From positions 1 through 25,252 of the forward strand of contig JAAYMG010000023.1 in NCBI GenBank assembly GCA_012521525.1: DNA of 25,252 nucleotides, given 5' to 3'. Shown one piece after another: positions 20,133 to 25,252 of this stretch. The first letter of the stretch is position 1, and each line of letters starts with the position of its first letter. The stretch comes from Clostridiales bacterium. GTDB lineage: Bacteria; Bacillota; Clostridia; Oscillospirales; JAAYOS01. A model generated the notes under the pieces. The model made no database searches, was not told where the DNA came from, and saw only the letters and a list, made by a program, of their open reading frames with translations. Made by a program: the position numbers and the translations under genes.

Positions 20133-22433
20133 ATGGCGGTCAGGAAAGTCCGCTCTGCCGGCGGGTCGGGAGAGGCCCGGCAGCGCAATATGACCGCGGA
20201 CAGGCGCGCAAACAGGATGATACTCGGGAGGACGATTTTTTTGATGGTCCTCTGCGGAGTTGTAGTTTTCATCCCGCTTGTTGCGCAGTTATATAAAATT
20301 CAAATAGTTGACCACGATTTTTATGAGCAAAAGGCCATAAACCAGCAGACAAGGCAGATCACGATCTCCGCAAACCGCGGTACGATCTATGACAGGAACG
20401 GCAAAGCACTTGCGATCAGCGCAAGCGTAGAGACCGTATACATCGCTCCGGTTTACATTGAAAGCGACGATGAAGCCCGGCTGATAGCCGAGGGGCTGTC
20501 AGAAATATTGGGCCTGAAATATGAAGACGTTTATAAGAAAACACAGAACCGGAAGTCTTACTACCAGGTCATAAAGCGGAAAATAGAGAAGGAAACCGCC
20601 GATCAGGTGCGGTCGTTCAAGCAGGAGCACAAGCTGAGAGCCATAGAGATAGTACCGGACACAAAAAGGTACTATACATACAGCGACCTGGCTTCGCAGC
20701 TGATCGGATTTGTCGGTATTGACAATGACGGACTCGAGGGCATAGAGGCGTACTATAACGAAGCGCTTACCGGAAAATCGGGGATGATAGTTTCGGCAAA
20801 AAACGCCAAAGGGACCTCGATGTCGCTCAAGTATGAAAAGTACTACGACCCGGAGGACGGAAAGAGCCTGGTGCTCACCATTGACGAGACGGTCCAGCAT
20901 ATAGTCGAGAAGCACCTTGAGCAGGCGGTCGTCGACAACTTCGTAGAAAACAGGGGCGCCGCGATCGTAATGGACGTAAATACCGGCGAGATATTAGCCA
21001 TGGCCGTGACCGGAGGCGCTGACCTGAACAATGCCTGGGCAATATCCGAAGAGGATCAGAAGAAGCTGGAGGGCCTTGAGGGCGAGGAGTACACAAGGAA
21101 GCTGACCGAACTGCAGCTTGAACAGTGGAGGAACAAGACGGTCGCGGACACCTATGAGCCGGGTTCCATCTTCAAGCTGATCACGGCAGCGATCGCCCTG
21201 GAGGAAGACGTCATCGACCTCAACTGGCACTACACCTGCTCGGGCTCCATCAAGGTCGCGGGCTGGTCAAAGCCCATAAGCTGCTGGAGAAGGCAGGGTC
21301 ACGGCAGCCAGGACTTTACACGCGCGCTGCAGAACTCATGCAACCCTGCTTTTGTCACCATCGGCCTGAAGATCGGTCAGGAGACCTTCTATAAATACAT
21401 GCAGTCGTTCGGGTTCGGGCAGAAAACCGGGATCGACCTGCCGGGTGAAGCGACCGGGTTGCTGCATGACTATAAGACTTTCCTGTCCAACGACGTATCC
21501 CTGGCGGTTTCCTCGTTCGGACAGACATTCACTGTAACTCCGATCCAGATGATCACGGCAGTATCCGCGCTCGTCAACGGCGGATATCTTATGAAGCCGC
21601 ATATAGTCAGGGAGTACCTGGACTCTGAAGGCAACGTGATAGAGAGGGTCGAGCCGCAGGTCATCCGACAGGTCATATCCAAGGAAACTTCCGAAACGAT
21701 GCGATACCTCATGGAGCAGGTCGTCGTGGACGGAAGCGGTCGAAATGCACAGGTCAAGGGCTACAGGATAGGCGGAAAGACCGCCACATCGGAGAAGATC
21801 ATCGCCGGTGAAGATACCTACGGAAAATACGTTGTTGCCTTTGCCGCGATCGCACCCGCCGACGATCCTCAAATCGCCATGCTTGTGATGCTGGACACTC
21901 CTACCGGCAATATACCGGTAAATCTGAGATCGGGAGGATATCTCGCCGCTCCGCTAGCCGGAAGGATCCTTGCGGATATATTGCCCTGCCTTGGGATAGA
22001 GCCTCAATATACCGGAGAGGAGCTGTTCGGCACCGACGTGATGGTGCCCCAGCTGAAAGGGCTTACCGAGGAAGAGGCAAAGAAGGAACTGGATAAGAAG
22101 AAAATGAAATACAGGGTAATAGGCGACGGCGATGTCGTTACGGACCAGCTGCCCGCATACGGCGCGAAGGTGACCAGTTCTGCAGTAGTCGTACTCTATA
22201 TGGGAGAGCAGCTGCCGGAAGGAACGGTTGCGGTTCCGAATGTGGTTTCGATGTCTCCTGAGAAAGCCAACAAAGTCATAACGGATGCGGGACTGTACAT
22301 GCTGCCGTCCGGTGCCATAAAGTCAAGGGCATCGACGACGACCGCGATCAGCCAGAGCATACCGCCCGGGACACAGGTAAAACGGGGTACGGTTATCGAA
22401 GTAGAGTTCTTGGATACCAATGTCGGCGACTGA
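20133..22433 (+). CDS. PASTA-domain class B penicillin-binding protein (FtsI/SpoVD type)
   Basis: Monofunctional DD-transpeptidase for septal and/or spore-cortex wall, 766 residues from the ATG at 20133 (G-rich ribosome site GGGGGTG upstream). It has a basic cytoplasmic N-terminus and one membrane anchor (about 36-58). The class B pedestal domain follows with RGTIYDRNG and GLEGIEAYYNEALTG. In the transpeptidase domain the active Ser is Ser345 in SIFK, the second motif is SCN (402-404), and the third is KTATS (549-553), where the usual KTGT has Ala for Gly. Two C-terminal PASTA domains follow (about 630-695 and 700-765). B. subtilis has both PBP2b and SpoVD at this place; here only one gene is seen, so it may serve division, sporulation or both. 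Confidence 0.93.
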   Translation: MAVRKVRSAGGSGEARQRNMTADRRANRMILGRTIFLMVLCGVVVFIPLVAQLYKIQIVDHDFYEQKAINQQTRQITISANRGTIYDRNGKALAISASVETVYIAPVYIESDDEARLIAEGLSEILGLKYEDVYKKTQNRKSYYQVIKRKIEKETADQVRSFKQEHKLRAIEIVPDTKRYYTYSDLASQLIGFVGIDNDGLEGIEAYYNEALTGKSGMIVSAKNAKGTSMSLKYEKYYDPEDGKSLVLTIDETVQHIVEKHLEQAVVDNFVENRGAAIVMDVNTGEILAMAVTGGADLNNAWAISEEDQKKLEGLEGEEYTRKLTELQLEQWRNKTVADTYEPGSIFKLITAAIALEEDVIDLNWHYTCSGSIKVAGWSKPISCWRRQGHGSQDFTRALQNSCNPAFVTIGLKIGQETFYKYMQSFGFGQKTGIDLPGEATGLLHDYKTFLSNDVSLAVSSFGQTFTVTPIQMITAVSALVNGGYLMKPHIVREYLDSEGNVIERVEPQVIRQVISKETSETMRYLMEQVVVDGSGRNAQVKGYRIGGKTATSEKIIAGEDTYGKYVVAFAAIAPADDPQIAMLVMLDTPTGNIPVNLRSGGYLAAPLAGRILADILPCLGIEPQYTGEELFGTDVMVPQLKGLTEEEAKKELDKKKMKYRVIGDGDVVTDQLPAYGAKVTSSAVVVLYMGEQLPEGTVAVPNVVSMSPEKANKVITDAGLYMLPSGAIKSRASTTTAISQSIPPGTQVKRGTVIEVEFLDTNVGD

Positions 22434-22471
22434 GCCGCAGAAAATACCGGGAATAATGGAGGTGGCAGTCC

Positions 22472-23905
22472 ATGAAGCTGAAGGACTTGCTGGACGGTGT
22501 TGATGTCTTGTCTCTCTCCGCCGATCCTGAGAGTGAAATCAGCGGCATCACCAATGATTCAAGGAAAGTCAAACCGGGCTGGCTTTTCGTGGCGGTCCCC
22601 GGTTTCATGCAGGACGGTTCTGTCTATATAGACAGTGCTATCAAAGCCGGAGCGACGGTCGTCGTTTCGGAAACAGCCCGTGAAGCTGAAGCAGGCTTCG
22701 TCCTTGTCAGGAACGCCAGAAGCGCGCTTTCCGGGATCGCGGCGAACTTCTATGGCAGGCCGTCGGATCATATGACGGTTATAGGTGTGACAGGAACCAA
22801 CGGTAAAACGACCACCACTTATTTGATCAGGGATCTGATCGAACGGGGCCTGGGGGTCCCGTGCGGGCTTATTGGGACAAATGAAGTCATAATAGGAGAC
22901 GAGGCAACGGAGTCGTCAAGGACGACGCCTGAATCCATAGAGATACAGTCGATCTTTCGCAAAATGCTTGACAGGGGGATAAGGCACGCCGTCATGGAAG
23001 TCTCATCCCATGCGCTCAAGCTTCACAGGGTGGACGACGTCCGGTTCGAGGTCGGCGTATTTACGAACCTCACCCAGGACCACCTCGACTTCCACGAGTC
23101 GATGGAAGACTATTTGCAGTCGAAAACACTGCTGTTCCAAAAGTGCATGAAGGGGATAATAAATATTGACGACCCCTCGGCAAACCATATAATAGAAAAC
23201 GCAAACTGCGAAGTCTTTACATACTCCATAAGGGACATGTCTGCGGACCTGGTAGCGAGGAATATCCGCTACTCGCCTTCGAAGGTCGAATTCGAGGCAT
23301 TGGGGATCGAGGAAATATACCGCGCCGAGCTGAACATTCCCGGCAGGTTCTCAGTCTATAACGGGCTTGCCGCCATATCCGCTGCGGTAACCCTCGGTAT
23401 CCCGTTGATGAAGGCAGCGGCTGCTCTTCGCTATTGCAGGGGTGTTAAGGGGCGGGCCGAAGTGGTGCCGACGGGACGTGACTTTACGGTTATCATCGAC
23501 TATGCCCATACCCCCGACGGGCTTGAGAACATCCTCCTGACCCTGAGGGAGTTTGCCAGGGGGCGCCTGGTGACGGTTTTTGGATGCGGCGGCGACCGGG
23601 ACAGAACGAAGCGTCCGATAATGGGCAGCGTGGTCGAGAAATACTCCGACCTTTGCATCGTCACTTCTGACAATCCGCGCACCGAGGATCCTGTAAAGAT
23701 CATTGAGGACATTTTGACCGGCATGAAGAAAAAGGAAAAGCAGGTCGTCATTCCGGACCGGGTCGAAGCGATAGGATATGCGATAAAAAATGCCCGGGAA
23801 GGCGACGTGATATTGCTTGCCGGTAAAGGACACGAGACATACCAGGAAATAAACGGTGTAAAATATCCCATGGATGAAAGGGAGATTGTGCAAAAGTATT
23901 TATAG
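22472..23905 (+). CDS. murE: UDP-MurNAc-tripeptide synthetase MurE (meso-DAP)
   Basis: Cytoplasmic Mur ligase adding the third amino acid to UDP-MurNAc-L-Ala-D-Glu; 477 residues, usual length ~490. The N-terminal domain has the DSRKVKPGWLFVA uridine-binding pattern. The ATP site is GTNGKT (108-113, Lys112), and EVSSHALKLHRVDDV and the Mur C-terminal domain follow. The specificity motif is DNPR (400-403) in DNPRTEDP, found in enzymes that use meso-diaminopimelate; lysine-adding enzymes differ here. GGAGG is nine bases before the ATG. The gene follows the PBP by 38 bases. murF follows after an unusually long 285-base spacer. Confidence 0.96.
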   Translation: MKLKDLLDGVDVLSLSADPESEISGITNDSRKVKPGWLFVAVPGFMQDGSVYIDSAIKAGATVVVSETAREAEAGFVLVRNARSALSGIAANFYGRPSDHMTVIGVTGTNGKTTTTYLIRDLIERGLGVPCGLIGTNEVIIGDEATESSRTTPESIEIQSIFRKMLDRGIRHAVMEVSSHALKLHRVDDVRFEVGVFTNLTQDHLDFHESMEDYLQSKTLLFQKCMKGIINIDDPSANHIIENANCEVFTYSIRDMSADLVARNIRYSPSKVEFEALGIEEIYRAELNIPGRFSVYNGLAAISAAVTLGIPLMKAAAALRYCRGVKGRAEVVPTGRDFTVIIDYAHTPDGLENILLTLREFARGRLVTVFGCGGDRDRTKRPIMGSVVEKYSDLCIVTSDNPRTEDPVKIIEDILTGMKKKEKQVVIPDRVEAIGYAIKNAREGDVILLAGKGHETYQEINGVKYPMDEREIVQKYL

Positions 23906-24190
23906 TTGTATAATAGTCGCTGCGACATGGACCGATGATCTGATATTTATATTTGATATAGGTATCCTGTATATAGTTTCATGTATATGGATTGATATCC
24001 TGGATCGTTATCACGTATTAAAGATTGGCAAATGAATTGTTTCATGTATTAGAGACAGGTATCATGAATATATAATACCTTGAATTATAAAATCGGTTGA
24101 CTTTCAGATCGGGATGATCGGATCGCAAGATCGGACCGGGAAAGCCGACCTGGTTTCAATGACGCTTGATTTCAATGACGGAGGATCGAA
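23906..24190 (+). other. 285-base AT-rich spacer between murE and murF
   Basis: No gene is seen. The first two thirds are AT-rich and full of related words built from GATAT, GTATC, CATGTAT and TATA, including TTTCATGTAT twice (about 23979 and 24041). Around 24106-24137 ATCGG recurs. TTTCAATGACG is directly repeated at 24154-24164 and 24170-24180, with the second copy running into the murF ribosome site. TTGACT near 24096 has no good -10 partner. Such a gap between two genes that are normally nearly contiguous suggests degenerate or inserted sequence, or a regulatory leader. Confidence 0.6.
24154..24180 (+). repeat. 11-base direct repeat before murF
   Basis: TTTCAATGACG occurs at 24154-24164 and 24170-24180, a 16-base period. 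The second copy ends at the first G of the GGAGG ribosome site (24180-24184) of murF. Confidence 0.7.
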
Positions 24191-25252
24191 TTGGAAAGGA
24201 TCACGCTACGGGACATAGCCGGCTACTGCTCTGCGAAGGCCTTTGAGGTCGACCTGGGGGCTGTCGTCGAGGGAATATCGGTCGATTCGAGGAGCCTCAA
24301 ACAGGGGGAGCTGTTCATCCCCATTATCGGGGAGAGGTTCGACGGACACAATTTCATAGATCAGGCAAGGGCAGCAGGGGCAGTGGCGGTTTTGTCATCC
24401 CGAAAGGACAGTGGTCCGGGAACCCTTTATGTTGACGATACGCTCCAGGCGCTGCTGGATATCGCATGCGGTTACCGGCAAAGGTTTTCCGCCATGGTGG
24501 TCGCAATCACGGGCAGCGTGGGAAAAACGACCACAAAAGAGATGATCGCAGCCGTGCTGGCAGAATTTGCGCCGACCCTCAAGACCGAGGGGAACCTGAA
24601 CAACCTCGTGGGTCTGCCCCTGTCGATCCTGAGGCTCGCAAGCGGGCACCGCGCTGCGGTTTTCGAGATGGGGATGAATCATTTCGGCGAGATCTCACGC
24701 ATGACGCGCGCGGCCCTGCCCGACATTGCGGTCATAACAAACATAGGGACTGCCCATATAGAACACCTGGGGTCCCGTGAGGGGATACTCAGGGCTAAGA
24801 CCGAGATCTTTGAAGGTCTCGACAAAGAGGGGACCGTGATACTCAACGGCGACGACCAGCTGTTGTGGGGTTTGAGGAGCAAACTGCCATATAGGACGGT
24901 CTTTTACGGCCTGGAAAACACAAAATGCGATATAACCGCGGAAAACATCCGTCAGGATGACCGGGTGGGGACACGGTTCATCGCATCCACGCCGATGGGC
25001 GATATGGATCTGTTTTTGCCCGCCATCGGGCAGCACAACGTACTCAACGCCCTTGCCGCGGTCGCGGCAGGCCTTGAATACGTCCGCAGATGTGTTAAAA
25101 GCGCCGATCCGGAAGAAGTCAAAGGCAGGATCGCTCTTGGCCTTTCGAAGTTCCGCAGTGCACGGATGAGGCAGAATATCGTCCATGCCGGAGGGCTGAC
25201 GATAATTGACGATTGCTACAACGCAAATCCCGATTCCATGTCCGCCGCACTA
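24191..25252 (+). CDS. murF: UDP-MurNAc-pentapeptide synthetase MurF, 5' part
   Basis: MurF adds D-Ala-D-Ala to the UDP-MurNAc-tripeptide, completing the cytoplasmic precursor. The frame is open to the last base, giving 354 of an expected ~450 residues; the gene continues past the window. It begins with TTG at 24191, six bases after GGAGG (24180-24184), and no ATG lies nearby in frame. Signatures are SVDSRSLKQGELFIPI, the ATP site GSVGKT (108-113, Lys112), KTEGNLNNLVGLPLSIL, EMGMNHFGEI, TNIGTAHIEHLGS, GQHNVLNALAA and, near the edge, DDCYNANPDSM. All catalytic motifs visible are intact. A TTG start suggests modest initiation, perhaps matched to the separate spacer before it. Confidence 0.95.
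   Translation, partial: MERITLRDIAGYCSAKAFEVDLGAVVEGISVDSRSLKQGELFIPIIGERFDGHNFIDQARAAGAVAVLSSRKDSGPGTLYVDDTLQALLDIACGYRQRFSAMVVAITGSVGKTTTKEMIAAVLAEFAPTLKTEGNLNNLVGLPLSILRLASGHRAAVFEMGMNHFGEISRMTRAALPDIAVITNIGTAHIEHLGSREGILRAKTEIFEGLDKEGTVILNGDDQLLWGLRSKLPYRTVFYGLENTKCDITAENIRQDDRVGTRFIASTPMGDMDLFLPAIGQHNVLNALAAVAAGLEYVRRCVKSADPEEVKGRIALGLSKFRSARMRQNIVHAGGLTIIDDCYNANPDSMSAAL

Noticed and set aside
24154..24180. Attachment site or target-site duplication
   Set aside because: The 16-base period leaves no room for an element between the copies and no integrase or transposase is nearby.
23906..24190. CRISPR-like array between murE and murF
   Set aside because: The repeated words are short, irregular and without constant spacers; there are no cas genes.

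Overview
The window reads as core chromosome of an endospore-forming anaerobe-type Firmicute (Clostridia-like). The evidence is a set of sporulation genes (ylbJ, yqfC, yqfD) sitting beside a typical Firmicute housekeeping order: phoH-ybeY-era-recO, mutS2, HPr, uvrC-rsmD-coaD, then the division and cell-wall cluster mraZ-rsmH-ftsL-PBP-murE-murF. MurE carries the DNPR motif of meso-diaminopimelate ligases, so the wall is probably DAP-type. Base composition is balanced to slightly GC-rich by eye, with AT-rich intergenic stretches. No genus can be named from the sequence alone. I saw no tRNA, rRNA, CRISPR array, insertion sequence or prophage.

Layout. 1-504: 3' part of a TepA/ClpP-like protease with a charged tail. 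571-3581 (minus): a metal-uptake operon read fur -> znuA -> znuC -> znuB, with a good sigma-A promoter and a Fur-family operator just ahead of it. 3880-5136 (minus): ylbJ. 5304-9524 (plus): yqfC, yqfD, phoH, ybeY and era, tightly packed up to a strong terminator at 9595-9623. 9525-9994: a 470-base spacer with the terminator, a weak 50-codon membrane ORF and a promoter leading into recO. 9995-13598: recO, a small Cys-rich membrane protein, a 33-base tandem repeat and mutS2. 13833-17595: HPr with its own promoter, then uvrC, rsmD, coaD and a coiled-coil protein, closed by a terminator at 17666-17700. 17596-18071: a regulatory spacer with two LexA/SOS-like palindromes, a possible short ORF and the mraZ promoter with a repeat that looks like an MraZ operator. 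18072-25252: the division/cell-wall cluster, running off the right edge inside murF.

How the genes work together. RsmH, FtsL, the PASTA-domain transpeptidase, MurE and MurF make peptidoglycan precursors and the septal wall, under the MraZ regulator. YbeY, Era, RsmD and RsmH all act on 16S rRNA or 30S maturation. UvrC, RecO and MutS2 handle DNA damage or recombination. The Fur-family/ZnuABC operon is a self-contained metal homeostasis unit.

Most genes are conventional. The parts I consider worth a second look are the paired LexA-like boxes upstream of the division cluster, the murE-murF spacer with its repeats, the small Cys-rich protein followed by a 33-base repeat, and the lineage-specific extensions on YqfC, FtsL and TepA. 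I did not find a convincing new multi-gene system.
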